Shown one piece after another: positions 17,458 through 26,117 of a stretch of DNA of 64,000 bases (positions are counted from its first letter, which is position 1; each line of letters begins with the position of its first letter). The notes beneath the pieces are model-generated. The model saw only the letters and a list, made by a program, of their open reading frames with translations. It did not search any database and was not told the origin of the DNA. Source of the stretch: Haloactinospora alba (GTDB lineage Bacteria; Actinomycetota; Actinomycetes; Streptosporangiales; Streptosporangiaceae); assembly GCF_006717075.1 (NCBI RefSeq), contig NZ_VFQC01000001.1, positions 3,643,501 to 3,707,500 on the forward strand. The letters are read 5' to 3'. The position numbers were made by a program, and so were the translations under genes.

Positions 17458-17994
17458 TCAGGAGGGGCGGTCGGCGCGGTAGACGTGGTGCAGCGGGTCG
17501 TCGACGGGGTTGTCGGGCTCCATCGCGCCGCTGCCCACCCGCGTCATCCCGGCCTTCTCCAGGGCCCGCCACGAGGCGGTGTTGGCCGCGACCACGGCGA
17601 CCAGCACGGCCTCGGCGCGCGGGTACTCCCGCCACACGCGCCGCAGCGCCGCGCTGATCATCCGCGTGCCCAGCCCGCGCCCGACACGGTCCGGCTCGCC
17701 CACGAGGTAGTCGAGGGTCACCGCGTGCGGGGGAACAGCGACGAGGGAGGCGAACGCGGCGCGGTCGGCGGGCTCGTCGGCCAGCCGGCCGAACTGCACC
17801 AGGCCGAGGGGCTCGCCGTCGAGCAGGGCGATCAGGTTCTCGGACGTGTCCTCCCCGCGCGTGGCGGGACCGAAATCGCGAGCCACCGCCTCCGGCGAGG
17901 AGTCCTGGTTCCACCACCGCGCCACGTGCGGGTGGGACAGCCGCCGGCCCACCAGCGGGAGGTCGGCTCCGGCGAGCCGGCGGAAGGTGATCAC
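17458..17994 (-). CDS. GNAT-family N-acetyltransferase
   Basis: The protein has 178 residues from the GTG at 17992-17994; longer in-frame starts precede the acetyltransferase fold and are rejected. The fold is recognisable: FRRLAGADLPLVGRRLSHPHVARWWNQ at the start, VTLDYLVGEPDRVGRGLGTRMISAALR with the acetyl-CoA pyrophosphate loop (GRGLGT), and ANTASWRALEKAGMTRVG. The WWNQ start and general layout resemble aminoglycoside 6'-N-acetyltransferases and siderophore-type acetyltransferases, but resistance cannot be claimed from sequence alone. It is monocistronic. Confidence 0.85.
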   Translation of the reverse strand: MITFRRLAGADLPLVGRRLSHPHVARWWNQDSSPEAVARDFGPATRGEDTSENLIALLDGEPLGLVQFGRLADEPADRAAFASLVAVPPHAVTLDYLVGEPDRVGRGLGTRMISAALRRVWREYPRAEAVLVAVVAANTASWRALEKAGMTRVGSGAMEPDNPVDDPLHHVYRADRPS

Positions 17995-18074
17995 GGCGGC
18001 GCTCCCGGCGGGTGGGCGACGGTTCCCCGGTGATCGGTGCCCGGAGCTGCGCCGGGCACCGGCCCGTACACCTC

Positions 18075-18458
18075 CTAACGCTGGTCCAGCCGGTCGAGTT
18101 CCCCGTCCGTCAGCAGGCGGGAGCGGAGCAGGAACCGCACCCCCTCCGGGGCCTCCAGGGAGAACCCGCCGCCCCTGCCGGCGACCACGTCGATGGTGAG
18201 GTGGGTGTGCCTCCAGTACTCGAACTGCGGCCCCGACATCCACACCTCGACGCCCTCGGGCACCCCGGGCACGTCCAGCTCACCCAGCAGCACGTCGTTG
18301 GCGCCGGTCCGAAACTCCCCGCGCGGGTAGCACATGGGAGAGCTCCCGTCGCAGCACCCGCCGGACTGGTGGAACATCACCGGACCGTGGGACTCCCGCA
18401 GCCGGCGGAGCAGCTCCGCCGCCTCCCCCGTCACCGCCACCCTGCTGACGGGGGCCAT
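18075..18458 (-). CDS. DUF779 domain protein
   Basis: The protein has 127 residues from the ATG at 18456-18458, which overlaps the aldehyde dehydrogenase stop (TGATG). DUF779 features include LRESHGPVMFHQSGGCCDGSSPMCYPRGEF, with a Cys-Cys and a further Cys that could bind a metal, and a VWMSGPQFEYWRHTHLTIDVVAGRGGGFSLE core. Proteins of this family are almost always encoded next to an aldehyde dehydrogenase, as here, but their biochemical role is not established. Coupled translation suggests the two products are needed together, perhaps as a maturation or accessory factor. Confidence 0.88.
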   Translation of the reverse strand: MAPVSRVAVTGEAAELLRRLRESHGPVMFHQSGGCCDGSSPMCYPRGEFRTGANDVLLGELDVPGVPEGVEVWMSGPQFEYWRHTHLTIDVVAGRGGGFSLEAPEGVRFLLRSRLLTDGELDRLDQR

Positions 18459-19981
18459 CAGAACAGCCCCATCGCGCTGTCCGAATAACTCACCAGGAGG
18501 TTCTTGGTCTGCTGGTAGTGATCCAGCATCATCTTGTGCGTCTCCCGGCCGATCCCGGACTGTTTGTACCCGCCGAACGCGGCGTGCGCCGGGTAGGCGT
18601 GGAAGTTGTTCACCCACACCCGGCCGGCCTGGATGTCGCGTCCCGCGCGGTAGGCGGTGGTGCCGTTCCGGGACCACACACCGGCGCCGAGCCCGTAGAG
18701 GGTGTCGTTGGCGATCCCCATGGCGTCGTCGTAGTCGTCGAAGGAGGTCACCGACACCACGGGGCCGAAGATCTCCTCCTGGAAGATGCGCTGCCTGTTG
18801 TGCCCCTCGAAGACGGTCGGCTCGACGTAGTACCCGCCGGAGAGCTCCCCGCCCAGGTCGACCCGGTTGCCGCCGGTGAGGATCCTGGCGCCCTCCCGTT
18901 TGCCGATGTCGATGTAGGACAGGATCTTCTCGAGCTGGTCGTTGCTGGCCTGCGCGCCGAGCCGGGTTTCGGTGTCCAGCGGGTGGCCGGGTTTGATCCG
19001 TTCCGTGCGCTCCACGGCCTCGGCGAGGAAGTCCCTGTAGATGCCGGACTGGATCAACGCGCGCGACGGGCAGGTGCACACCTCGCCCTGGTTCAGCGCG
19101 AACAGGGCGAATCCCTCCAGCGCCTTGTCGTGGAAGTTGTCCCTCGCCGCCGCGACGTCGTCGAAGAAGATGTTGGGGCTCTTCCCGCCGAGCTCCACGG
19201 TGGCGGGGATGATGTTCTCGCTGGCGTACTGCAGGATCAGCCGCCCCGTGGTGGTCTCGCCGGTGAACGCGATCTTGCTCACCCGCGGGTTGGACGCCAG
19301 CGGTTTGCCCGCCTCCGCCCCGAAACCGTTGACCACGTTGACCACGCCCGCCGGGATCAGGTCGGACACCAGCTCCATCAGCACGTGGATGGAGGCAGGG
19401 GTCTGCTCGGCCGGTTTGAGCACCACCGCGTTGCCCGCCGCCAGCGCCGGAGCCAGCTTCCACACGGCCATCAGCAGCGGGAAGTTCCACGGGATGATCT
19501 GGCCGACCACGCCCAGGGGCTCGTGGAAGTGGTAGGCGACCGTGTTCCCGTCGATCTGGGAGATCGTTCCCTCCTGCGCGCGCAGCGCGCCCGCGAAGTA
19601 GCGGAAGTGGTCCACCGCCAGCGGAAGGTCGGCGGCCAGGCACTCCCGCACCGGTTTCCCGTTCTCCCACGACTCGGCGACCGCCAGCCTCTCCAGGTTC
19701 TGTTCCACCCGGTCGGCGATGGCGAGCAGGACGGCGGAGCGCTCCGCGGGGGCCGTCCCGCCCCAGGCGGGCGCGGCCGCCCGGGCCGCGTCCACGGCCC
19801 GTTCGACATCGTCGCCGGCCCCCCGGGCGACCTCGGTGAACACCTCACCGGTGACCGGGGTCGGGTTCTCGAAATAGGCGCCGCTCGCGGGCGCCACGTA
19901 CTCCCCTCCGATGAGGTGGTCGTAACGGGACCGGTACTCGACTACCGATCCGGGCGCGCCAGGGGCTGCGTACCGGGACAT
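18458..19981 (-). CDS. Aldehyde dehydrogenase (AldB/ExaC-like)
   Basis: The protein has 507 residues. The nucleotide-binding and catalytic regions are complete: [34 protein letters not shown] (cofactor entry), [11 protein letters not shown], the general-base [12 protein letters not shown] (Glu), and [15 protein letters not shown] with the catalytic Cys. The C-terminal [36 protein letters not shown] closes the fold. It belongs to the acetaldehyde/medium-chain aldehyde group that travels with DUF779. It is followed by DUF779 with overlapping codons, and faces a GAF regulator across a 225-bp gap holding repeated GTTGCA motifs. Confidence 0.94.
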   Translation of the reverse strand: MSRYAAPGAPGSVVEYRSRYDHLIGGEYVAPASGAYFENPTPVTGEVFTEVARGAGDDVERAVDAARAAAPAWGGTAPAERSAVLLAIADRVEQNLERLAVAESWENGKPVRECLAADLPLAVDHFRYFAGALRAQEGTISQIDGNTVAYHFHEPLGVVGQIIPWNFPLLMAVWKLAPALAAGNAVVLKPAEQTPASIHVLMELVSDLIPAGVVNVVNGFGAEAGKPLASNPRVSKIAFTGETTTGRLILQYASENIIPATVELGGKSPNIFFDDVAAARDNFHDKALEGFALFALNQGEVCTCPSRALIQSGIYRDFLAEAVERTERIKPGHPLDTETRLGAQASNDQLEKILSYIDIGKREGARILTGGNRVDLGGELSGGYYVEPTVFEGHNRQRIFQEEIFGPVVSVTSFDDYDDAMGIANDTLYGLGAGVWSRNGTTAYRAGRDIQAGRVWVNNFHAYPAHAAFGGYKQSGIGRETHKMMLDHYQQTKNLLVSYSDSAMGLF

Positions 19982-20045
19982 CCGCGTTCCTCCCTACGGT
20001 GCGGCGCCGGTCGGTTCCCGCACCGCCGACCGGCCTGTGCACGCC

Positions 20046-20082
20046 GCAACCTAGCCGCGGCGGCGTTGCAACCGCGTTGCAC
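20046..20082. promoter_or_regulatory. Repeated GTTGCA motifs, candidate operator for the GAF regulator
   Basis: The palindrome GTTGCAAC (20065-20072), a second GTTGCAC (20076-20082) and GCAAC (20046-20050) cluster 64-125 bp before the GAF regulator start and 65-101 bp before the aldehyde dehydrogenase start. Spacing by about one helical turn supports cooperative binding. Confidence 0.45.
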
Positions 20083-20206
20083 ACCGCGTGGAGGCCCCGG
20101 GGCGTTTTCGCCCGGGCTTGTACGTGACGCGCCCCACCCTGCAGCATGGTGCCCGTCCAGGATGACGAAGCAGCGGCACACCGCCGCGTGGTGATGCGTT
20201 GGACTG

Positions 20207-21706
20207 GTGATCCCTGCCGTGCGAGACGCCGACGAGCCGCACACCGACCCGCTCGACCGGGCGCGGTTACTCGAACGGGTCCACGCCGCCGTGCTCTCCG
20301 GCGGGGAGGGACCCTCCCCGCCGCGCCGGCTGGTCCGCGAGTCCTGGCAGAGGTCGCTCGCGGCCGAGATCGACCCGAACGGGTGGAAACCACCGGTCAC
20401 CCTCGACGAGGACCAGCTCCCCGAGGCGCGCGGTTCCCACCCGCTGGCGGTGTGCCTGCCCGTCCTGCGCCGGACACTGCTCGAGTCCGCGGGCGGCGCG
20501 CCGCACATCATGATCGTCACCGACGCGCGGGGGAACATCCTCTGGCGGGAGGGGGACGCGGCGGTACGCCGCAGGGCGGACGCGGTGCGCCTCAGTGAGG
20601 GGACCCAGTGGGCCGAGACCGCGATCGGTACGAACGCCATGGGAACCGCGCTGGCCACGGGCTCCCCCGTGCAGATCCACTCCGCCGAGCACCTGGTGTG
20701 CACGTACCACTCGTGGACGTGCGCAGCCAGCCCGATCCGCGACCCGGAGACCGGGGCGGTTCTGGGGTCGGTCGACATCAGCGGGCCGCTGCACACGATG
20801 CACCCGGCCCTGCAGGCTCTGGTATCCGCCGCCGCACAGCTCGCGGAGAACGAGCTGGCCACCCGCGCGGCGCGGGAACGGGACCGGGAGCGGGAGCGCG
20901 GCCGGGAACACCTGCGGGAGCTGCGCGGGGAGCCGGGGGCGCTGCTGGATTCCGACGGTCGGGTCGTCGCGGCGGAACCACGCGGCCTCCCCCTTCCCGA
21001 CCACGTCGACGTGCGGCGCCCCGGAACGGCCGCACCAGCCGGGGAGGAGCGCACGGCGGTGCTGGAGCCGCGGGGGGAGGGCTACCTGCTGCGGCTGCCG
21101 CCGTCCCGTGGCCGGCGGACCTCCCCGCCGCTGTTGCGGCTGCGGTTCCTGGACCGGCACCGCCCGCTGGTGGAGGTGGACGGCCGCGTCCTGCCGCTGG
21201 GGGCGCGGCACGCCGAACTGCTCGCCGCGCTCGCGCTGCGGGGGAAAGCCACCTCCGAACAGCTGACGCTGCTCATCCACGGTGAGGCGGGCAACCCGGG
21301 CACGGTGCGCGCGGAGATACACCGGCTGCGCGCCCGGCTCGGCGGCGCCGTCGTCAGCACCGCCCCCTACCGGTTGGACGCGCGGCTCGAGGCGGACTTC
21401 CGCACCCTGCGGGAGCACCTGCTGCGCGGGGAGGTGCTCCCGGCCGTCCGGATGCACGGGCGGGGGCTGCTGCCGGCCTCGGAGGCCCCCGTCGTGCGCG
21501 AGGAGCGCGAGGACCTGGCCGCCGGCCTGCGCGCGGCGGTCCTCGGCGACGGCGACCCGGACCCGTTGTGGGAGTACGTCCGCACCGAGGCGGGCCACGA
21601 CGACGTCGAGGCGCTGGAACGCCTCACCGGCCTCCTCCCCGACGGCGACTGGCGCGCCGGAACGTGCCGCGCGCGCCTGACGCGCCTGCTGCACGAACCG
21701 GACTGA
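20207..21706 (+). CDS. GAF-domain transcriptional regulator of the AcoR type lacking the AAA+ module
   Basis: The protein has 499 residues from a GTG at 20207. Residues about 70-240 form the sensor domain of acetoin/aldehyde activators: a GTNAMGTAL...HSAEHLVCTYHSWTCAASPI stretch and GSVDISGPLHTMHPALQALVSAAAQLAE. A charged helical linker (RERDRERERGREHLREL) follows. There is no sigma-54 AAA+ domain. Instead the C-terminal half has a winged-helix-like region (VEVDGRVLPLGARHAELLAALALRGKATSEQLTLLIHG...AEIHRLRARLG). This form is common in actinobacteria next to aldehyde dehydrogenase genes. It is divergent from the ALDH-DUF779 pair and probably induces it. Confidence 0.85.
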   Translation: MIPAVRDADEPHTDPLDRARLLERVHAAVLSGGEGPSPPRRLVRESWQRSLAAEIDPNGWKPPVTLDEDQLPEARGSHPLAVCLPVLRRTLLESAGGAPHIMIVTDARGNILWREGDAAVRRRADAVRLSEGTQWAETAIGTNAMGTALATGSPVQIHSAEHLVCTYHSWTCAASPIRDPETGAVLGSVDISGPLHTMHPALQALVSAAAQLAENELATRAARERDRERERGREHLRELRGEPGALLDSDGRVVAAEPRGLPLPDHVDVRRPGTAAPAGEERTAVLEPRGEGYLLRLPPSRGRRTSPPLLRLRFLDRHRPLVEVDGRVLPLGARHAELLAALALRGKATSEQLTLLIHGEAGNPGTVRAEIHRLRARLGGAVVSTAPYRLDARLEADFRTLREHLLRGEVLPAVRMHGRGLLPASEAPVVREEREDLAAGLRAAVLGDGDPDPLWEYVRTEAGHDDVEALERLTGLLPDGDWRAGTCRARLTRLLHEPD

Positions 21707-22207
21707 CGTCCGGCGGCCGCGCGGGGACCCGCCCAAGCGCGCTCTCCCGCCCGGAACCAGTCCTGCGGTGACACAGCCCCCGCCCCGGGAACCCCGGACG
21801 CCCTGCGTGGGCAGCGGAATCCGCAGCGGAACACGAACGCGGGCGACCCCGGAAATTCCCCGGAATAAATATTACGTGTTCCTTACCGAAACCGTTTTCG
21901 GCCCGACAAACGTTGTTATGGAAACACCCACCGACTAATCTTCGGAAAACCCCCCACCGCACGTGGGGAAACGGAACGGCTCCCGAAATCCACTCCCCTT
22001 GCTGTCGGGCGCCCGTTCCGCGTGGAGGAACCACTCCGGGGGCGGAAAAGGAATTCCCGCCCCCGGACCCACGGAATTCGATTAGATAAAACGCCGATAA
22101 GAACAGCAGCTCCCGGGAGACGCGAACTCCCGAACGGTTGGCTTCCGCCCTTTTCCCGGGCGGCCGGACGCGTCCCGTGAGCTGTCCGACCTCTCCTACG
22201 GAGGACC
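21707..22207. other. 501-bp intergenic region with hairpins
   Basis: No plausible gene was seen. The region is locally AT-rich (21855-21945, 22070-22100), which fits promoter DNA for the amidase gene. It contains a strong hairpin (22035-22067) and a short CCCCAC-N5-GTGGGG dyad (21952-21968). Confidence 0.5.
22035..22067 (+). terminator. Strong GC hairpin upstream of the amidase gene
   Basis: TCCGGGGGCGG (22035-22045) pairs perfectly with CCGCCCCCGGA (22057-22067) around an 11-base A/T-rich loop. It could end transcription from the GAF regulator side, or act in the leader of the amidase transcript. Confidence 0.45.
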
Positions 22208-22915
22208 ATGCCCGAACCGACACGTTTCACCCGGAGGTCCGACCTCGGGTGGCCGTCCGAGTCCCCCGCCTCGGACGCGGACCCGAAGAACGGTCTCGTC
22301 ATCCACTACGACTCCAACGACCAGAACCTGGCGAACCGGCCGCACTCCGCCTGCGTGGACTACTGGAACAGTGTCCGCGACTACCACGTGAACACCAACG
22401 GCTGGGACGATCTCGGCTACTCGTTCCTCGCCTGTGCCCACGGCTACGTGGTCGAGGGGCGCGGCACGTTCAAGGAGCAGGCCGCCCAGCGCGGCGACAA
22501 CGACACCTACTACTCCTGCAGCCTCGCCAACGGCCCCACCGACCCGATCACCGGGGACCAGATCGAGGCGGTACGTGAGCTGCGCGCGTGGCTGATGGAG
22601 CCCGAAACCAGCATCGCCGGAACGGTCGTGGGGCACCGCGACCTCAGCGCCACCGCCTGCCCCGGCGACACCGCCTACGCGCTCGTGCAAGACGACGTGT
22701 TCGCCCAGCCCCCGACCGGCTCGAACCCCGAGGGAGACGAGATGCCCACCTACGTCTCGATCAACAAGAGCGACGACGCCCCCGCCGAGGGGATAGAACG
22801 CGGTGAGTGGAGCCAGATCCACTTCGACGCGAACATCTCCAACGGTTCCGACAACCACCACACCAGCGACGACCCGACCAGCCTGCTGCGCGGCCCGTGC
22901 GACTACTCCGGCTAG
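22208..22915 (+). pseudogene. PGRP-type N-acetylmuramoyl-L-alanine amidase, cut by a MITE (5' part, 235 aa)
   Basis: The frame starts at an ATG preceded by ACGGAGGACC and encodes a peptidoglycan-recognition/amidase_2-like domain. Visible are LVIHYDSNDQNLANRPHSACVDYWNSVRDYH (first zinc His), LGYSFLACAHGYVVEGRG, and GTVVGHRDLSATACPGD (second His and Cys). A linker and the start of a second strand-rich domain (MPTYVSINKSDDAPAEGIERGEWSQIHFD) follow. The frame then stops at a TAG made of the target TA plus the first G of a MITE (22915-23073). The catalytic domain is complete, so a shortened enzyme may still be made. No signal peptide is evident, so how it reaches the wall is unclear; phage- or spore-type amidases are alternatives. 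Confidence 0.85.
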
Positions 22916-23073
22916 GTTCTGTTCGGTGGACACTGTTCGTCGCGAGCCTCGCTCCAGCGCCGCCTGGCCAGGCCGAGGAAGGAGGCAGAGCGGATCCTCT
23001 GTCGACTGACGAGAACGCCGCCAGGCGGTGCTGGAGCGAGGTGCAGCAGGACAAGCGTCCATCGAACAGAACC
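22915..23073 (+). mobile_element. MITE copy 1 (159 bp) inside the amidase gene
   Basis: The element has no coding capacity. The left end GGTTCTGTTCGGTGGACACT and the reverse complement of the right end (GGTTCTGTTCGATGGACGCT) are inverted repeats differing at two positions. It is flanked by TA on the left and TG on the right (a TA duplication with one change). Its interior matches copies 2 and 3. Such small TIR elements are moved by a transposase encoded elsewhere, perhaps of an IS630- or IS5-like group; none is in the window. Confidence 0.88.
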
Positions 23074-23340
23074 TGCGTCTCGCTGCGCCTGTCCGGGGTT
23101 CCGGAGGGCGTACAGTGCCAGGCGCGGCCGGTCGAGGTCGACAGTAACGGCGCCACGGTCGAAACCGACCAGCCGGTCGAGTTCCCCGGAACCTCCGGGG
23201 ACACCTTCGTGAAGGTCCCCGCGACCGGGTACGTGAACGCGAACCGGCGCCTCCGGGTGGAGGTCACCCACCACGGCGCGGACGGCACGGTGCCCAGCGT
23301 GATCACCGGCAAGGCGCGGTTCCAGGTCTGGGAGCGTTGA
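23074..23340 (+). pseudogene. 3' part of the MITE-split amidase gene (88 aa)
   Basis: This open stretch begins right after the MITE and encodes CVSLRLSGVPEGVQCQARPV, then a strand-rich domain ending ITGKARFQVWER and a stop at 23340. Joining codon GGC (22910-22912) directly to codon TGC (23074-23076) gives one continuous frame of 323 residues with the upstream amidase. The two parts were therefore one gene before insertion. The missing tail resembles a small beta-sandwich binding domain, perhaps for wall or partner contact. Confidence 0.85.
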
Positions 23341-23377
23341 ACCGCCCCCGTCCGGGCCGGTTCCGGCCCGGACGGTC

Positions 23378-23887
23378 TCACCGCCGGCGCGCCTCCCGCC
23401 TGGCGCGCCACAGCGCCACCGCCAGCCACACCCCGGAGACAGCGGCGAGGACGGCCACCGCGACCAGCCACCGCCACAGGTACACGTCACCGGAAAGCCC
23501 CGTCGCCTCCCCGTAGTGGTCGACCCGGCGCAGGATCAGCGGGAACCACACCAACAGCAGCAGCCCCGCGAGGAACGCCGGGACGCGCACCGCGTTCACC
23601 CACCCCGCGCCGGCCGTACCGGCACCATCGCGGCGGAACCGGGCGAACCGCCGACCGATCCCGAGCACCGCGCGGTCGGCCAGCGTGTAGCCGGGCAGCA
23701 GGACCAGGTCGTGTACGAGCGCGCCGCCGAGGAACCACAGCGCCACCCCCACCGTGTCCCCGCCGAGCAGCCGCGGTGCCGTGTACAGGGCGAGGCCGAG
23801 CACACCCAGCACGAGCAGCAGGTGCGCCGGCGAGGCACCGTAGGCCCGCCGGAACAGGCCGCGGGGGATACGTGCGTCGCGCGTCAT
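23378..23887 (-). CDS. Four-helix membrane protein next to Mo-oxidoreductase
   Basis: The protein has 169 residues from the ATG at 23885-23887, overlapping the oxidoreductase stop (ATGA). Four hydrophobic segments are predicted (starting near HLLLVLGVLGLALY, TVGVALWFLGGALVHDLVLLPGY, VPAFLAGLLLLVWFPLI, and WLVAVAVLAAVSGVWLAV), with a basic C-terminus. It has no family signature I can name. Overlap with the upstream molybdenum oxidoreductase suggests a membrane partner. Confidence 0.7.
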   Translation of the reverse strand: MTRDARIPRGLFRRAYGASPAHLLLVLGVLGLALYTAPRLLGGDTVGVALWFLGGALVHDLVLLPGYTLADRAVLGIGRRFARFRRDGAGTAGAGWVNAVRVPAFLAGLLLLVWFPLILRRVDHYGEATGLSGDVYLWRWLVAVAVLAAVSGVWLAVALWRARREARRR

Positions 23888-25182
23888 TCCGCCACCTCGC
23901 CGAACCCGAGCCGGTTCACCCACTTGGTGTTGTGCACGCCGGGCGCCGCCGGGACGATCACCCGCGCCGGGTAACCGTGGTCGGCGGAGAGGTCGGCCCC
24001 GTTGACGCGCAGCGCCAGCAGCGAGCGCGGGTCACCCACCTGGTTCGCCCGCAGCCCGACCGCGCGGAACGGGCCGCTGCGCTGCGCCGACTCGACGAAC
24101 ACGCCGGGAGGATCGCTGCCCGAGAGCCCCACGAGGGCGGCCAGGTCACCGAGACGCACCCCGCTCCACCGCTGGTTCGCCGTGGACCACCCCTCCACGC
24201 AGGCGATCGGCAGCCGGGCGGTGTGCTGCGGCAGGTCCAGCACCTCCTCTCGGGTCAGGACGGCCTCCCTGCCGTCGGGGCCCTGGACGGTGAGCCGCCA
24301 CTCCGGTCCGATGTCGCCCTCCCGCAGGTCCACGGCCGCGAAGGTCTTGTTGATCTGGAAGTCGTTGGGACCTGTTCCCAGCTCCTGGCCGTGCGGGGCG
24401 AACAGGGCGGTGGCGCGCAGTGGGCCGCCGATGCTCTGCCCCGCCGTCACCGCCAGCAGACTCGCCGAACCGAGGCCGACCATGCCGAGCGCGCCGCGCC
24501 GCGACATCGTCGCCGGAGCCGGGGCGGCGGGGACCAGGCCTGTCGTGTCGCCGGGTTCCGGTCGGGTTCGGGCGACCGGGGTGCGCAGTTCCCGGCTCAG
24601 GCTCCGGGAGCGCAGCGCCCGCACCACCCGGGGGAACTTCAGCATCGTGTGCGACAGGAACGACGCGAGGAACACCCACCCGCCGTAGAAGTGCAGCGTG
24701 TAGAACGAGCCGGGGAAGACGTAGTCCAGCTGGGTGTTGAGCACACCGGTGGCGAACTCGAACAGTACGCTGCCGACCAGCAGCAGCAGTGTCGCCCGCT
24801 CCAACGCGTGGCTCGGGGAACGCACCGGCGGCCATGTGAACAGTTTCGGGACCACCGACCAGAGTTTGGCGAGCAGCACCGGAACCAGTGCCACACCGAG
24901 GGTGACGTGTACGCCCTGGGTGAGGCGGTAGAGCCAGTACGGCTCGGTCGGCCAGTCGACGAGGTAGAACCCCAACCACCCGCGCTCGGGGGTCTTGTCG
25001 TTCACCGCCGCGACGTCGGGGTTGTAGGCCGCGTACGACACGAAACCGGTCACGGACACCACCGTGAGCCCCACGAGCAGTACCACCGCGAACACGGACG
25101 TCAGCCACGGCCCGCGCAGCGGGCTGCGCCAGAACCCGGGCCGTGCCGGTTCCCGCGGCGCGTTGTCGCGTTCCTCGTCCAT
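23884..25182 (-). CDS. Membrane-anchored molybdopterin-dependent oxidoreductase (SUOX-fold)
   Basis: The protein has 432 residues from the ATG at 25180-25182, with GAGGGAAG before it. The N-terminal half has four to five hydrophobic segments with a cytochrome b561-like look (TYGVHVTLGVALVPVLLAKLW, FYTLHFYGGWVFLASFLSHTMLKF, His-containing helices). After a linker with a twin-arginine-like SRRGALGMVG segment, the C-terminal half is an oxidoreductase molybdopterin-binding domain: LDLPQHTARLPIACVEGWSTANQRWSGVRL, where Cys is the expected Mo ligand, and ADHGYPARVIVPAAPGVHNTKWVNRL. The fusion of heme-type membrane helices to a sulfite-oxidase-like domain suggests electron transfer to the membrane. 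The substrate is unknown. Confidence 0.85.
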   Translation of the reverse strand: MDEERDNAPREPARPGFWRSPLRGPWLTSVFAVVLLVGLTVVSVTGFVSYAAYNPDVAAVNDKTPERGWLGFYLVDWPTEPYWLYRLTQGVHVTLGVALVPVLLAKLWSVVPKLFTWPPVRSPSHALERATLLLLVGSVLFEFATGVLNTQLDYVFPGSFYTLHFYGGWVFLASFLSHTMLKFPRVVRALRSRSLSRELRTPVARTRPEPGDTTGLVPAAPAPATMSRRGALGMVGLGSASLLAVTAGQSIGGPLRATALFAPHGQELGTGPNDFQINKTFAAVDLREGDIGPEWRLTVQGPDGREAVLTREEVLDLPQHTARLPIACVEGWSTANQRWSGVRLGDLAALVGLSGSDPPGVFVESAQRSGPFRAVGLRANQVGDPRSLLALRVNGADLSADHGYPARVIVPAAPGVHNTKWVNRLGFGEVAE

Positions 25183-25557
25183 CACGGCTTCCCTCGCCAC
25201 ACCTCAGGGCCACGGTCACGAACGAGCCTATGGGGACCTCCCCCGCCCGGGGTGGGCCACAACGCTGACGAAACGGTGACGTCCACGCGGCTGGGTGCGC
25301 CCCCGGAAAGCCCCGGCGGCGGATGTTCGGCCACCGGTTGGCGGACGGAGCGCATGCCCGGTGCGCTGCTACGACGAGAGTCACCCGCCGTTTCACCCAA
25401 CCGGCCGCGCCCCCGCTGCGGACGCGGTCGCGGCCCGGGAGGGGCGCCGCACCCCGTGCTTACGGTGGTGGTCCGAGAGCGCGGTGCGGCTCCGCGGGAC
25501 CGGCGCACCGCCTCTCCCCCATGCCCCTGCCCCGAGCGTGAGAACACCGAGGTGAGC
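25183..25557. other. 375-bp divergent intergenic region
   Basis: This gap separates the Mo-oxidoreductase and thioredoxin-lipoprotein genes. It is GC-rich and no gene or clear dyad was seen. It must carry promoters in both directions. Confidence 0.4.
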
Positions 25558-26097
25558 ATGCGTACCGTGTCACGACCCGCGACGGGAGCCACCGTCCTGG
25601 CGGCAGCGCTGGCGCTGTCCGCCTGCGGCTCCCCGGAGACCACCGGAACGGACCACAGCGACGACGGAGGCGGCCCCACCGCGGATTCCGCATCGGCCCT
25701 GGACTTCACGACCACCACGGTCGACGGCGCGGACTTCTCCGGGGCCGAGCTGGAGGGCACCCCCGCGGTTCTCTGGTTCTGGGCGCCGTGGTGCACCGTC
25801 TGCCAGGGCGAGGCGGGCACCATCGCCGAGGCCGCCGAGCGCCACGCGGACCGGGTGGAGTTCTACGGGGTTCCCGGCAGGGGCGACGTCCCCGAGATGG
25901 AGGAGTTCGTCTCCGACACCGGCACCGACCGGATGACCCACCTCGTCGACGAGGACGGCGCGATCTGGTCCGGGTTCGAGGTGACGGGGCAACCCGCACT
26001 GACCCTGCTGCGTTCCGACGGAACGTTCCACACCGTGCCGGGGACGGTGTCCGCGGACGACATCGACACCCACATCGACGAACAACTCGACGTCTGA
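25558..26097 (+). CDS. Thioredoxin-like lipoprotein (TlpA/ResA type)
   Basis: The protein has 179 residues from the ATG at 25558, with GAGGTGAGC before it. The signal peptide ends in the lipobox LSAC, so it is anchored outside the membrane. The thioredoxin fold follows: AVLWFWAPWCTVCQGEAGTIAEAAERH contains the redox pair WCTVC near residue 83, and the cis-proline loop lies in VTGQPALTLLRSDG. It is followed 20 bp later by a CcdA-type transporter. That pair moves reducing power from the cytosol to an outside thioredoxin, serving disulfide reduction in cytochrome c assembly or protein repair. Confidence 0.92.
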   Translation: MRTVSRPATGATVLAAALALSACGSPETTGTDHSDDGGGPTADSASALDFTTTTVDGADFSGAELEGTPAVLWFWAPWCTVCQGEAGTIAEAAERHADRVEFYGVPGRGDVPEMEEFVSDTGTDRMTHLVDEDGAIWSGFEVTGQPALTLLRSDGTFHTVPGTVSADDIDTHIDEQLDV

Positions 26098-26117
26098 CCA
26101 GCCGGGAGCCGACCCAC

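Noticed and set aside
21952-21968. CCCCAC-N5-GTGGGG dyad resembling the array 1 repeat stem
   Set aside because: Only the stem is similar, with an extra base in the loop, no second copy nearby and no GATGGACC tail; a chance dyad or part of a leader is more likely.
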